DNA from: Nematopogon swammerdamellus
Lineage: Eukaryota; Arthropoda; Insecta; Lepidoptera; Adelidae
Reading direction: 5' to 3'
NCBI GenBank assembly: GCA_946902875.1
Contig: OX336343.1
Span: 2,952,754-3,016,753 of the forward strand
Length of the DNA: 64,000 nt
Position 1 is the first letter of the stretch. Each line of letters opens with the position of its first letter. This document shows positions 53,201 to 58,219 of the stretch, piece by piece. Under the pieces are notes generated by a model. It was not told the DNA's origin, ran no database searches, and saw only the letters and a program-made list of their open reading frames with translations. A program made the position numbers and the translations under genes.

Positions 53201-55904
53201 GCGGAAGAGGGTTTTTGGTTTTCCTTTCTTCCAGAAGGTTTATCGTCTTCCTGAACGCAGCTCGGCCTTCGGCCTCGCCCTTACTTACTTCCTTTATTTG
53301 AGAAAGGTTTATCGTTTACCTGAAAGCAGCTCGGCCTTCGGCCTCGCCCTTAGTTACTTACATTCTTCTTTGGAATACGAATTTCACGCGAGCGGAGCCG
53401 CGGGCTCAGCTAGTTATATAATAGGTTGTGAATTTAAAACGCATTCACACGAAAACCTATTTCTCCCAACAGTACAGATGGAAATTAGGCACAATAGACG
53501 ATCTTAATGCCTTGAGGCATTCCATTCTAGCTAACGTTTGGGATGTGGGAGAAATATATGCAGGAATTATTATAAATAGATTGTGAATTTAAAACGCATT
53601 CACGCGAAAACCTATTTCTCCCAACAGTACAGGCGCGGCGAGAGTCTGTCTGCCATGGAGATGGCCCAGTTCACGGCGGCCGCTCTGTTCTTCGCCAACG
53701 CCGTCATTTCCAACAGAACAGCTCAGAGCATCATCGAGGAGGCTCAGGCCGAATCAATAAACGCATACCGGTCCACCATGGAAGACGGCGATAGGTAAGT
53801 ATTTGTACCGCGTGGGGCCGGTACTTTAAAAGAATAGCCCCACTGCATCTCTCCCCGTGTATGTCGTAAAAGGCGACTAAGGGATATGACTCCCTTCTTA
53901 TATCACTAGGTGGTAGGGTTTAACCCGCCCGGGTTGGTACCACCGCACTGAATGAAAGGTCGGTCGAAACGGCTATGTAAATAGTTTGTGTTTTCCGTCC
54001 AGTTCAGTGTAGCCGGCACGACCGAAGGGAAGCACTGACGTGGCACCAAGTTCACCCGGTGTTATGGGCTGACATCACGGATGTTGTAGGTGATGTAGCC
54101 AAACGTGTCAGTTTCCATAAAAAAAAAAAAAAAAAAAGAGTAAATTTTGACATGAATAATTTTTTTTGTACCTATGCGTAATGGTTGACTGCATCACGGT
54201 ACCGTGTGGGGCCGGTACCTACTTTGAAAGAATAGCCCCACTGCATCACACACCACACGCTGTATCCCGAAAATCGCGGTAAGCAGAGTAATTATGTTGT
54301 GCTGAAATTGCTCTTGAATTTTTTTTTTTTTTTTATTCATGCTGACACGGTTGGCTTCATCACCTACAACATCCGTGATGTCAGCCCATAACACCGGGTG
54401 AACTTGGTGCCACGTCAGTGATTCCCTTCGGTCGTGCCGGCTACACTGAACTGGACGGAAAACACAAACTATTTACATAGCCGTTTCGACCGACCTTTCA
54501 TTCAGTGCGGTGGTACCAACCCGGGCGGGTTGAACCCTACCGCCTAGTAATATAAGAAGGGAGTCATATCCCTTAGTCGCCTTTTACGACATACACGGGG
54601 AGAGATGCAGTGGACTTTTATTACATCACAACACCGACCACCACGCTTAGCAATGTATTAGGACAAGACAACTATCAAGCAGCAAGTAAGGCACAAAATA
54701 CCCACCTGCTGCAATGACTCGATGGAAGGAGTGCGCCAAGGTGAGAGGTGGCTAACCTGTCGTCCTTTAGCGCGGCACCTTGTCCTTATCCCTTAGTCGC
54801 CTTTTACGATTTGCACGTGGAGAGATGGGGTGGGGCTATTCTTTTTATGTACCGGCCCCACACGGTATTCCGATATGTGTTTACTCAATTTATTTTTTAA
54901 AAGCCTTGAAATAAAAGTTTAATCACAAATTTAAAAAAAGCTCCGACCCTTAAAAACTAAAAAAAATCATTTCCGTTTACTCACTTAAAGGAGTCGGGGG
55001 ACAGCTTAGTAAATAAAATATAAAAACTCAGAGCTGCGCGGGTATTTACTTAGCGGTCCCCCGACTCCTTTATAAACGTAAACGGATATTGTTTTAGCCT
55101 TTTTTTTACTATTTTAGGTTTTTTTCATTTTTGTAATTTTTAACATGAATGCTTTCTTTCAGAAAACTCTTCGACGAAGCGGTAGCCATTGCCAGGACGA
55201 CCAGCGGTAATGTTCAAGGCAACACTGACATCATCAAGGGGATACGTCTCATCAACGACCAACGGGAATACTTCTCGAACATCATAGCATCCGGCAATGT
55301 CGACCGCAGCAGTTTTACTGTTCCGATTGGGTCGGACGGATCGGTGGATTTAGAGGCGCGATGCGATGACGACGGTCCGAACACCCCTTACGGAGTGGTC
55401 GCATTCATTAAAAGCATTTTGCCAGATTTTACGTCAAACGGCGACAGTGCGCGATTTGTAAACATCAATCCCGGCGAACTATTGAGGATCGGCGAAATGG
55501 TGTACAGAATTACCACCGCCGGTGCTGAATGCATCGCGGAGATGTTGGAACAGCTATCCGCGTGGGCATATAAGAAGTTGGTGCTCCTTTGCTGCAATCT
55601 ATTGAAATATCTACCCGCCGAATTCCAGGTTTCCATCAAAAAATTATTTCCCAACGAAGATATAATGGTTTTCGTTGTGGAATTCGTTTTTAATTATATT
55701 AAGAATCTGTGCGGCGCACGCAGCGGAAACGATGATGTCTTCACCGAAGCGCTGAAAGACTTCTTCCGGGACGGTCGAGTGAAGAAGAAAAGAATACTGG
55801 AGATGTATGAGGCGCTGAAGGAGATGTGCAGCAGAGAACGAACTAGATATCGAGCGAAGATAGAGGTGCTGTGCTGTAAATGCGACGGAATTTATTATGA
55901 GTAA
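26143..55904 (+). CDS. Gene B: complete uncharacterised insect protein (DUF4781-like), 671 codons, nine coding exons
   Basis: Coding exons: 26143-26267, 28611-28771, 33405-33599, 37046-37182, 38243-38497, 45540-45671, 50602-50703, 53628-53794, 55163-55904. The coding total is 2016 nt, in one frame. The start is the first ATG in its exon, with G at -3 and +4. No signal peptide is evident. Residues 1-42 are polar; 43-96 charged and helical; 97-161 hold VVCC; 162-206 hold CRVYVDENARVYHSWD; 207-291 include a Gly/Ala-rich hydrophobic stretch; 292-425 are Ala-rich; 426-671 end in CCKC before DGIYYE. The intron after residue 291 has a GC donor; the other donors are GT. Function is unknown. It is the tandem sister of gene A. 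The family name is from memory and needs a profile search. Confidence 0.9.
26320..26880. repeat. Zenon-like tail split by a full family C repeat
   Basis: A tail begins TTTTGCTGCGCGAAATGCGC near 26322 and resumes at 26752 (TAGCGTAACCGGAGCTAAAT). Between them, 26400-26746 is the fullest family C copy, from GTGTGGGGCGGGTACTTAAA to a TATGTATG tail. This copy defines the family. Confidence 0.7.
27060..27665. other. Intron 1 sequence, AT-rich, with a family C remnant
   Basis: 27060-27170 carries CTTGCTGCTAGATAGTTATC and TTTGCTAAATGTGGTGGTC. The rest, with a TTGTTGTTGTTGG stretch and AT-rich DNA, holds nothing I recognise. Confidence 0.5.
27665..28590 (-). mobile_element. tRNA-like SINE (family E) with a MITE inserted
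   Basis: On the minus strand TAGCTCAGTGGTAAGAGTGT and GGTTCGAATCCCTC (27835-27900) are A-box and B-box-like. The outer parts, TTGCACTCCGGGAGTGCCGG and AAATCTGACGCTTTTCGAGA, recur in the same order at 59320-59750. The inserted MITE is 27988-28281. Confidence 0.7.
27988..28281. mobile_element. MITE with termini CCACAGAGCATCAAAT and a 6-bp target duplication
   Basis: Inverted termini CCACAGAGCATCAAAT / ATTTGATGCTCTGTGG, flanked on both sides by CCCCAT (27982-27987 and 28282-28287). A second copy at 32096-32382 has its own 6-bp duplication. Confidence 0.9.
28611..28771 (+). CDS. Gene B exon 2
   Basis: Acceptor CCTTTGCAG, donor AAA|GTAAGT, 161 nt. One base completes Arg; then YQKSQHELLRRNIAFALFGA and on to AELVQDIYNKIHEQ. 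It ends with one base of a Lys codon that exon 3 completes. Confidence 0.87.
28818..29179 (-). mobile_element. SINE family B, nearly full length
   Basis: In reverse: 3' end CATCCGTGATGTCAGCCCAT first, then the 5S-like block, then a head ending GAGCTATCGAGGCTGAC. Confidence 0.87.
29195..29370. repeat. Repeat shared with 31683-31850
   Basis: CGAAGCTTCTATAGCAGTTT, CACACGAAGCGAAGCCGCG and GCTCCGAGAAAAACTGTTTT recur, slightly diverged, at 31683-31850, again next to a SINE. Type unknown. Confidence 0.65.
29941..30162. mobile_element. Nested MITE in the Harbinger-like element
   Basis: GTTTGGCATCAGTTCAGTCC at the left and GGACTGAACTGATGCCAAAC at the right, with outer ends TTACACGCTGG / CTAGCGTGTAA. 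Its centre is full of CAGACTGATGG words. Confidence 0.82.
30298..30477 (+). pseudogene. MADF-domain fragment
   Basis: ATG, then SVSWSNDHELALLECFQTGP and MLWQSQHKDQK, then a stop; the similarity continues in another frame as VHDAWMRMSTIMDIP. This looks like a frameshifted N-terminal part of a MADF DNA-binding protein of the kind carried by Harbinger transposons. Confidence 0.65.
30781..31364. other. Intron 2 sequence with no recognised feature
   Basis: Mixed AT-rich DNA, no coherent frame, no clear repeat partner in the window. Confidence 0.5.
31365..31678 (+). mobile_element. Chimeric SINE: family C head on a family B body
   Basis: Starts GAATAGCCCCACTACATCTC and GTCGTAAAAGGCGACTAAGG, passes into TAGGTGGTAGGGTTTAACCC, then the family B body and tail. 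The same join occurs at 53808-54137, and in reverse near 40140-40265 and 54520-54615. Confidence 0.8.
32096..32382. mobile_element. Second copy of the CCACAGAGC MITE
   Basis: Flanked by GTCCAT on both sides (32090-32095 and 32383-32388). The interior matches 27988-28281, with CCCCCTACTAGAGACGCCCT and a GTGTGTGTG run. Confidence 0.9.
32640..32852. repeat. Tandem duplication of about 113 bp
   Basis: Two nearly identical copies of GGCAGCACAAATTGAAAGGA through GCGCATCTGGCCGGTCGGAA. Confidence 0.85.
33040..33340. repeat. Probable LINE 3' UTR
   Basis: AAAACTACTGAACCGATTTA, a run of AAACATACAAACATACATAC, and GCAGAAGTCGGTTAAAA are typical of moth LINE tails. Confidence 0.45.
33405..33599 (+). CDS. 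Gene B exon 3
   Basis: Acceptor GCTTGCAG, donor GAG|GTGAGG, 195 nt. Encodes KYSLNNEDIVMSALLVVCC and ends FRVRKCLPVRG. It is noticeably GC-rich compared with its flanks. Confidence 0.92.
33865..34031. mobile_element. Palindromic MITE
   Basis: TTCCAAATAAGCCTGGATAA and its complement, with AAGTCATTGACCTTTG inside each arm and AACGCTAAAC-type words in the loop. Confidence 0.82.
34060..34165 (+). repeat. Jockey 3' UTR fragment
   Basis: GAGCGTGGTTTCGCGAGGAG matches the sequence just after the stop of the intact jockey element near 49580. Another piece is at 44370-44415. Confidence 0.7.
34189..34675. repeat. Tandem repeat, about 110-bp unit, 4.4 copies
   Basis: Units contain CCGACCAAAGGAGCTTATAA, ATGACGATGATGCTTGTGTT and CTTTCTCATACATCACTCCC. 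One unit has an extra CTTATC. Confidence 0.9.
34676..34825 (+). mobile_element. SINE family A, head and first half of the body
   Basis: GAGGTCCGAGGTTCGAATCC, then GTGTAAAACTGTAGGTCCCT. It follows directly on the ~110-bp tandem array. Confidence 0.8.
35043..35883. mobile_element. Inverted-repeat element, about 0.84 kb
   Basis: TTATGGACCAAGTGATTAAT at the left and ATTAATCACTTGGTCCATAA at the right, with GGGCATTAT words inside both ends. A Zenon-like tail (35237-35465) has landed in it. Confidence 0.82.
36000..36255 (+). mobile_element. SINE family A, 5'-truncated
   Basis: TACACCTGGTGCTTCCCCGT through GTTGGTACCACCGTACTGGA to GGTGATATTGGCTGGTCGGA. Confidence 0.85.
36356..37020. repeat. 30-bp tandem array, 22 copies with no indels
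   Basis: The unit is GTACATACTT + TATGTCGACG + TTCATCGAAA. Copies alternate GACG, GAAG and GCCG at one place, giving a partial 60-bp pattern. The length is exactly 660 bp from 36361. The array ends 25 nt before gene B exon 4. Because 30 is a multiple of 3, five of six frames are open, including the one that runs into exon 4. Confidence 0.95.
37046..37182 (+). CDS. Gene B exon 4
   Basis: Acceptor TTCGTTGCAG, donor GAG|GTCGTA, 137 nt. Encodes GSGCRVYVDENARVYHSW and ends MNGEYRGIPDE. The donor is weak beyond GT. Confidence 0.88.
37259..37728. mobile_element. Palindromic MITE with a SINE inserted
   Basis: Termini AGTGCCACCAGGAAG / CTTCCTGGTGGCACT; inner arms TGCGCAACTGTCTGCATTCC and its complement. 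A reverse family B SINE (37311-37548) splits it. A second copy is at 49998-50565. Confidence 0.87.
37311..37548 (-). mobile_element. SINE family B, 3' part, inside the MITE
   Basis: GACACGGTTGGCTACATCAC to TAAGAAGGGAAGGGACCTAC in reverse. Confidence 0.85.
37729..37920 (-). repeat. SINE-like repeat, family C, partial
   Basis: CAGCACAACACCGACCACCA and AAACACCGTGCCAATGTGAG in reverse orientation. Confidence 0.7.
37960..38228. mobile_element. Right end of an inverted-repeat element, next to exon 5
   Basis: Matches the two sides of the jockey insertion at 45940-46037 and 49693-49838, and ends with the terminus CCTTGTCGCACT. Only 14 nt separate this terminus from gene B exon 5. The left terminus is missing. 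Confidence 0.8.
38243..38497 (+). CDS. Gene B exon 5, with a GC splice donor
   Basis: Acceptor TTTTTTGCAG, phase 0, 85 codons. Encodes PSPALGAGARTAKAIDRTSS, a hydrophobic stretch MATAAVTPVAPAVLVGAAAV, and ends DRRKYEQ. The donor reads CAG|GCAAGT. Gene A ends at the same CAG with GT. Confidence 0.88.
38500..39130. other. Intron 5 start, with a GC-rich island
   Basis: 38690-39040 is very GC- and CpG-rich. Overlapping frames are open on both strands but have low-complexity Arg/Ala composition. GCGTGACGTCCATCG-like words recall 14999-15060. I make no gene call. Confidence 0.4.
39131..39829. mobile_element. Large fold-back element
   Basis: Two arms of about 240 bp (39131-39375 and 39556-39829) are near-perfect complements. 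They share AAAACCCGACTACGAAAAAG and GAGCCGTGGTCGGGCGTTCT. A (TAA)n run is found only in the right arm. The ~180-bp loop has no frame. Part of the right end is repeated at 39830-39895. Confidence 0.9.
39966..40265 (-). mobile_element. Chimeric SINE, C head and B body, reverse
   Basis: 3' end TTACAACATCCGTGACGTCA first, then the shared body, then TTTTACGACATACACGGGGA and GTACCGGCCCCACACGG. Confidence 0.78.
40643..41230 (-). mobile_element. Jockey-type LINE fragment
   Basis: Minus-strand pieces in broken frames: VKFNISKIQVCAFSAKRAAF, SCLGYCSHLWDGSVKYQLAP and LYSIQRRAVRIVGDAQMS. They match the intact element (EYCSHLWGG, SIQRRAIRLIGDP). Confidence 0.82.
41330..41612 (+). mobile_element. Jockey-type LINE fragment, opposite orientation
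   Basis: FNVSKVQCCALSAK, then in another frame KDVGFRQLIESRAKTA and RKLGILFRKRRFFSS. It faces the fragment at 40643-41230 head to head. Confidence 0.75.
41640..42540. other. Intron 5 sequence, mostly unrecognised
   Basis: A CpG-rich patch at 41815-41955 and a CATACATA run at 42230-42255 followed by GCCGTAGTCGGGTAAAAAAG, probably a transposon tail. No gene seen. Confidence 0.4.
42547..42835 (-). mobile_element. Zenon-like LINE 3' end with an expanded tail
   Basis: In reverse: a (TTATTCC)n tail at 42547-42625, then AAAATCCAACGTCTGCTTTC, and at the far end GCGGAGCCGCGGGCACAGC. Confidence 0.78.
43034..43292 (-). repeat. SINE-like repeat, family C, long copy
   Basis: AATCCCGACAATCGGGGTAA to CGCCTTTTACGACATGCATG in reverse. 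Preceded by a TATACATA-rich microsatellite at 42875-43020. Confidence 0.78.
43300..45020. other. Intron 5, AT-rich, no gene
   Basis: 43320-43380 (CAGAGCTGCTCGGGTATTTA, GGTCCCCCGACTCCTTTAA) recurs as part of a hairpin at 54950-55100. 44370-44415 is a jockey 3' UTR piece. Nothing else recognised. Confidence 0.45.
45024..45405 (+). mobile_element. Repeat family D, full copy
   Basis: TGCGAGTCGAACTCGCGCAC, GAGGGTTCCGTATCGCCATG, an (ACAG)n block and the end GGATACGGAACCCTAAAAAT. Confidence 0.78.
45540..45671 (+). CDS. Gene B exon 6
   Basis: Acceptor TTTTTCCAG, donor ACG|GTCAGT, 44 codons, phase 0. Encodes RMDLGNAEARACYLDIVSSA and ends NGTNDTT. Two codons shorter than in gene A. Confidence 0.88.
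46038..49692 (+). mobile_element. Full-length jockey-type LINE
   Basis: Starts near TTTGGGGGGTAATTG, has about 570 bp of leader, one long ORF, a short 3' UTR and a 25-A tail (49668-49692). Comparison with the empty sequence near 38075 places both ends. No ORF1 with zinc knuckles is visible before the RT ORF. Confidence 0.88.
46609..49581 (+). CDS. LINE endonuclease / reverse transcriptase ORF, intact
   Basis: 990 codons without a break. N-terminal AP-type endonuclease: CNICGLRANF near residue 37, LTETQV near 65, YAGVYRSPN near 130, MLGDFNAKHGDW near 168, NSDHCLVS near 243. RT: NYRPIAITSLLCKVMERVI near 544, VALDISKAFDRVWH near 611, GVPQGSVLSPTLF near 668 and the YADD box near 697. The C-terminal part has EYCSHLWGG and WNGLPVSVFP. 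Several Met codons near the start are possible; the conserved domain begins about 35 codons in. The layout is that of the jockey group. Intact motifs suggest it could still be active. It lies in intron 6 of gene B in sense orientation. Confidence 0.92.
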   Translation: MLHFFISLKTNLMPRNKRKFTALSATPTSPKHFKVDMCNICGLRANFNAVAQHLQTAKPHLLFLTETQVAQHTTNLDIPGYSLFERFVAKSGVCVYGRSDVSVKRLTLFEDPQFPVVWIRVNLPHVVRVYAGVYRSPNLGAKESAALFEYLSSSADRVLCQLPTAEIVMLGDFNAKHGDWLGSCTTDAAGKDAYNLAMAHGLTQLVSGITRVPRNPSHRANLLDLVLTSEPKGYKAVVKAPLGNSDHCLVSTTVPTAYYADTRESSTRTVWHYKSAQWDDLRTFFGGYPWQETCFRSADPSQSAEAVAEVILQGMEYFIPSSVVPIGGTQKPWFNRQCRLAVEAKNQAFKRWLCDRSVESRRAYNASVKSSKRVLDLAKFKHDQGVSQKLARCPTGSRAFWSLANSIGRNFCRAATPPLERPDGTLAILAKEKANIFARLFASNSTLDDQGATPPSLPQCDKSMREVRFHNRAVFKSLRQLDASKSSGPDGVPARVLKMCALELTPILTRLFRRSFSSGIVPACWRKAAVQPVPKKGNSADPKNYRPIAITSLLCKVMERVINTQLLTYLETCKLLDDKQYGFRKQRSSGDILAYVTHVWAERLDNFGESLAVALDISKAFDRVWHRGLLSKLPAYGIPSSLCNWIASFLGDRSIFVTIDGAKSVDFPINAGVPQGSVLSPTLFLLFINDLLCLGNIHSYADDSTADEGYAKDWTAREVRIDDARRQTVNRVDDVLVKVASWGRENLVDFNVSKTQACAFSTKADRFPFQATFQGTAIPNNDKLDLLGVELTKDVGFRGFIESKATLASRKLGVLYRSRRFFSPAQLLMLYKAQVRPVMEYCSHLWGGCPLYLLASLDSIQRRAIRLIGDPKLTERLESLGHRRTIGSLSLFYRYYHGRCSVELASLIPPAPIRLRHTRRTRSEHPYVVDTQLLRTHRFSKSFLCRTAKIWNGLPVSVFPTTYNLGIFKRRVNKLDDNLFVRLIAGMAPL
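49998..50565. mobile_element. Second palindromic MITE copy, split by a jockey fragment
   Basis: Termini AGTGCCACCAGGAAG and CTTTTGGCACT. The arms TGTCTGCATTCCTAAGAAGG and its complement lie on either side of an insertion at about 50127-50484. Confidence 0.85.
50127..50484 (+). mobile_element. Jockey-type LINE 3' fragment
   Basis: Encodes VVDRRVLRTARFSKSFLWRT and WNGLPGNIFPHSYNPRIFK, close to the end of the intact element. Confidence 0.82.
50602..50703 (+). CDS. Gene B exon 7
   Basis: Acceptor ATCTCGCAG, donor AAG|GTGAGA, 34 codons, phase 0. Encodes MGSVLVVTVDVLRYGNLVVS. Same length as in gene A. Confidence 0.9.
50864..51131. mobile_element. MITE with termini CACGGTGTTGC / GCCACACCGTG
   Basis: Loose palindrome with A/T runs in the centre and TGAAACTAAACAACTTTTGT / ACAACAAAAGTTGTTCTATT in the arms. 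A related copy is at 3317-3500. Confidence 0.75.
51132..51255 (+). repeat. C17 run and LINE tail fragment
   Basis: Seventeen C at 51133-51149, then TCGGTTCCTTCAAGAAGGGC and a tail GCCTGAGGCATT-like stretch (GTGAGGCATTCTATTATAGC) that recurs near 53512. Confidence 0.6.
51256..52028. repeat. Two copies of a LINE 3' UTR
   Basis: TACGCGCATCACGCAAAAAC and its partner TACGCGCATCTCGCAAAAAC, each followed by CACTGAACGGAATT, lie at 51410 and 51757. A (TTTG)n run is at 51376-51409. Confidence 0.6.
52029..52575. repeat. Zenon-like LINE tail with tandem ~60-bp units
   Basis: Starts GTTGCCCGCGGCTTCGCTCG. About seven units with GGGCGAGGCCGAAGGCCGAG and GAAGAAAGTAAGTAACTAAG follow. A reverse piece is at 53165-53410. 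Confidence 0.75.
52622..53084 (+). mobile_element. 3' fragment of a LINE-associated ORF
   Basis: Encodes SSLMWDATFVLTLAPSHV, then AVETLGPWSSEAKRGLSWLT and SLAIQRGNAASALRTV before a stop. The AIQRGNAAS end is one I recall at the C-terminus of a widespread animal retroelement protein. A second fragment is at 62905-63144. The upstream end is out of frame. Confidence 0.6.
53425..53640. repeat. Duplicated 3' end of gene B intron 7
   Basis: GTGAATTTAAAACGCATTCA to CTATTTCTCCCAACAGTACA occurs at 53428-53475 and again at 53582-53632. The second copy runs into exon 8; the first carries a decoy acceptor followed by a LINE-tail fragment. Confidence 0.88.
53628..53794 (+). CDS. Gene B exon 8
   Basis: Acceptor CCCAACAG, donor TAG|GTAAGT, 167 nt. 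Encodes YRRGESLSAMEMAQFTAAAL, then FFANAVISNRTAQSIIEEAQ. It ends with two bases of the split Arg. Confidence 0.92.
53808..54137 (+). mobile_element. Chimeric SINE, family C head on family B body, complete
   Basis: CGTGGGGCCGGTACTTTAAA, CTCCCCGTGTATGTCGTAAA, then ACTAGGTGGTAGGGTTTAAC, GGTACCACCGCACTGAATGA and an A tail. It begins 13 nt after the exon 8 donor. Confidence 0.87.
54180..54940. mobile_element. Cluster of SINE copies
   Basis: A family C head (54200-54245), a reverse chimeric SINE (54340-54615, CTGACACGGTTGGCTTCATC to CACGGGGAGAGATGCAGTGG) and a reverse family C copy (54630-54868, CAACACCGACCACCACGCTT to CCGGCCCCACACGGTA). Confidence 0.75.
54950..55110. repeat. Inverted repeat near the exon 9 acceptor
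   Basis: TTCCGTTTACTCACTTAAAG with GAGTCGGGGGAC, and the complement GTCCCCCGACTCCTTTATAA with GTAAACGGA. The loop includes CAGAGCTGCGCGGGTATTTA, shared with 43330. Confidence 0.75.
55163..55904 (+). CDS. Gene B exon 9 (terminal)
   Basis: Acceptor CTTTCTTTCAG. One base completes Arg; then 246 codons and TAA. It starts KLFDEAVAIARTTSGNVQGN and includes FFRDGRVKKKRILEMYEALK and the end CCKCDGIYYE. The region after about residue 43 of the exon differs most from gene A. Confidence 0.93.
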
Positions 55905-55995
55905 ATTATATAAGGTTTAAGGTTCCGTAACCAGAAATGCCCGTCCGTCTATCATACATAAGCGTTGTCCAAGGTGAACATGGAATGTAAAGCTC

Positions 55996-56001
55996 AATAA
56001 A
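55996..56001 (+). terminator. Polyadenylation signal of gene B
   Basis: AATAAA 92 nt after the stop, within GCTCAATAAATGAATG. Confidence 0.6.
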
Positions 56002-56008
56002 TGAATGA

Positions 56009-56672
56009 ATCTGTGCGGTGAACGGAGAGGAAATGAAGGTGTCTTCACCGAAGCGCTGAAAGACTTCTTCCGCGACGGTCGGGTGAAGAAGAAAAGAATA
56101 CTGGAGATGTATGAGGCGCTGAAGGAGATGTGCAGCAGAGAACGAACTAGATATCGAGCGAAGAGAGAGGTGCTGTGCTGTAAATGCGGTAACCAGCAAT
56201 TTAAGCGGAGGGTGGCCGAGTGGTTTGGGCATCGGCTTCTCATACGAGAGGTCCGAGGTTCGAATCCGGTCGGCGTGTACCAATCAGTTTTTTCTGACGA
56301 AAAAAATTACGTGCATACCTACACCTGCTGCTTCACCGTTCGGAACCGGTGTAAAACTGTAGGTCCCTTACCTTGCCCCTTACTAGGTGGTAGGCTCAAA
56401 TTGTAGCTGACTGGGTTGATACCACCGTACCGGATGTAAGATGGCCGCATAGCAGCCTCGGCTGTGTTCTCCTCTAGTCCAGTATAGCCAGCAATCCACG
56501 GAAGTCTCCGGTATGGCACCTACCTTCTCGGAGGTGATATTGGCTGGTCGGAGCATGCGCTTTATCCACTCCGACTCAGCTAACCATACCGAATTACATA
56601 AAAAAAAAAAATGCTCGTCTATCATACATAAGCGTTGTCCAAGGTGACCATGGAATGTAAAGCTCAGTAGGT
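56009..56672 (+). pseudogene. Partial tandem copy of gene B's last exon and 3' UTR, split by a SINE
   Basis: 56009-56190 repeats the last ~60 codons of exon 9 (FTEALKDFFRDGRVKKKRIL) nearly base for base, with most changes in the first 30 nt. A deletion removes the last codons and stop, a family A SINE follows, and the 3' UTR copy (CTATCATACATAAGCGTTGT) resumes at 56619. It has no splice acceptor of its own. Confidence 0.9.
56205..56605 (+). mobile_element. SINE family A, full length
   Basis: GGGTGGCCGAGTGGTTTGGG, GGTTCGAATCCGGTCGGCGT, TGTAAAACTGTAGGTCCCTT, TACTAGGTGGTAGGCTCAAA, and the end CCGAATTACATAAAAA. The clearest copy for defining the family. Confidence 0.92.
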
Positions 56673-56699
56673 AAATAAATGAAAATAAAGTCCATTTAG

Positions 56700-57950
56700 T
56701 GAAACAAAAATCAACCAAAATGAAAATTTGTAAAATCTATCGAATGGAAAGGGGAATCCAAAAATATATAGTTTGCTGTAAATTTTGCATCGAGTTTTAG
56801 CGGCAAAAACTGTAATAAGCACACGCTCCCACCTAGAGCCCAAAGGGATTATAATAATGAAAATCTTTATTTTGCCTAAAGCTTAAATATTTTAAAAAAG
56901 AGTCGCCGACTGCTGGGCCTAACAGTGGGAGGGGTTTCATAAAATATAATTCGATAGCTTTATTTTTTTCTTTTTAGTAAAGTTTTTTAGGCAGTTAGGT
57001 TTTTTGTTTTATTATTAATAAGTGTTCTCTTTATTATGTATTTGTGGATATCCGCCATAATAAGAAATATTCTGTGAAAATTTTAACTGACAGTTCAAAA
57101 GATACAGGACGGACAGACGGACAGACGGATGACGTGACTTAGTAATAGGCTACCGTACACGTACTGTACGGAACTCTATAAAACTAACATGTAGTAAACA
57201 TCAAGTACATTATAAGTTCACATTTTATTAGGTGCTATTAAAACTAGATCTAGGTTACAACAATTGCAACTACTTCATGAAAACAAAATACAAATAAAAA
57301 ATAAAAATTATTAATTTTCAGGTATCTGCATACACGAAAACCGTTTTAACTACTCACACTGCAAGATAAAGACGATTCGTAACTCGCGTAACGGAAAATT
57401 AAAAAAAAATCATAACTCCCAAATTTTTTACTTTTTTCAAAAAATTGAAAAAAACTTCTCCAGATTTTGAGTCAATCTATAACATAAAAATATAAAAGTT
57501 TAAAATATATATTTAGAAATATGTTTAAAAGTACCCTTCTTAAACCCCCTAAAAACGGGGAGTTTAAGCGGCTTTTTGCGATTTTCTAAAAAGCCCTCAT
57601 CCTTTTTTAATCATTATTTTTCACCATCTTGTAGCCCTCGGCGATACGCGTCATTTGACACCCTAAATATATACGTCGATTTAAAACTCACCACACCAGG
57701 GCGAATTCTCACTCTCCCTGGAAATCGGGGACTATTCTGAAGCGATCGATAAGACATTTTCAGTGTCAAAAGGCAAAGTATGAGGAACGAGGGGTTCTCA
57801 AAAGCCCAGTGTCAACAACAAAAGTTAATTTGTTTTCTTTCTTCTTTCGACGTACACGTCAGTTGCGTCCACCTTGCTAGAGGCACAGTAACAAGCAGAA
57901 TGAAGTTCACCGTTCCTCCCTGACACCGCCCTGTACCCTGTACCTACGCT
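56700..57950. other. Intergenic, AT-rich
   Basis: A family D fragment lies at 57000-57180 (CAGACGGACAGACGG and CCGTACACGTACTG). The rest holds nothing recognised. Confidence 0.5.
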
Positions 57951-57951
57951 A

Positions 57952-58090
57952 CGCCGTGTTCTCCGCATCATTTTGTATGGAGAAACGAAGTTCGCAAATC
58001 TATTACTAGAGGCTCTGTTCCGTTTCTCCATACAAAATTATGCGAAGAACACGGGCGTCGCGGCGGCGCGCGTAGCGTAGTACGCAGTGT
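57952..58090. repeat. Imperfect palindrome
   Basis: GTTCTCCGCATCATTTTGTA and TACAAAATTATGCGAAGAAC, with CTACGCTACGCC / GCGTAGCGTAG outside. Confidence 0.7.
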
Positions 58091-58219
58091 AGGTTAAATC
58101 TCGTGATTAGGGTACTGGTCCGTAATGCTGCCATGAGTTCTACTTGGTGAGGTCTTACCTTTGTGGCTGATTATCGCAAACATATTAACTAGGGTCGTAT
58201 TCAAAATCAAAATAAAAAT

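Noticed and set aside
53142..53507. 121-codon ORF with internal repeats
   Set aside because: It is a translation of the reverse Zenon-like tandem tail plus the duplicated intron end.
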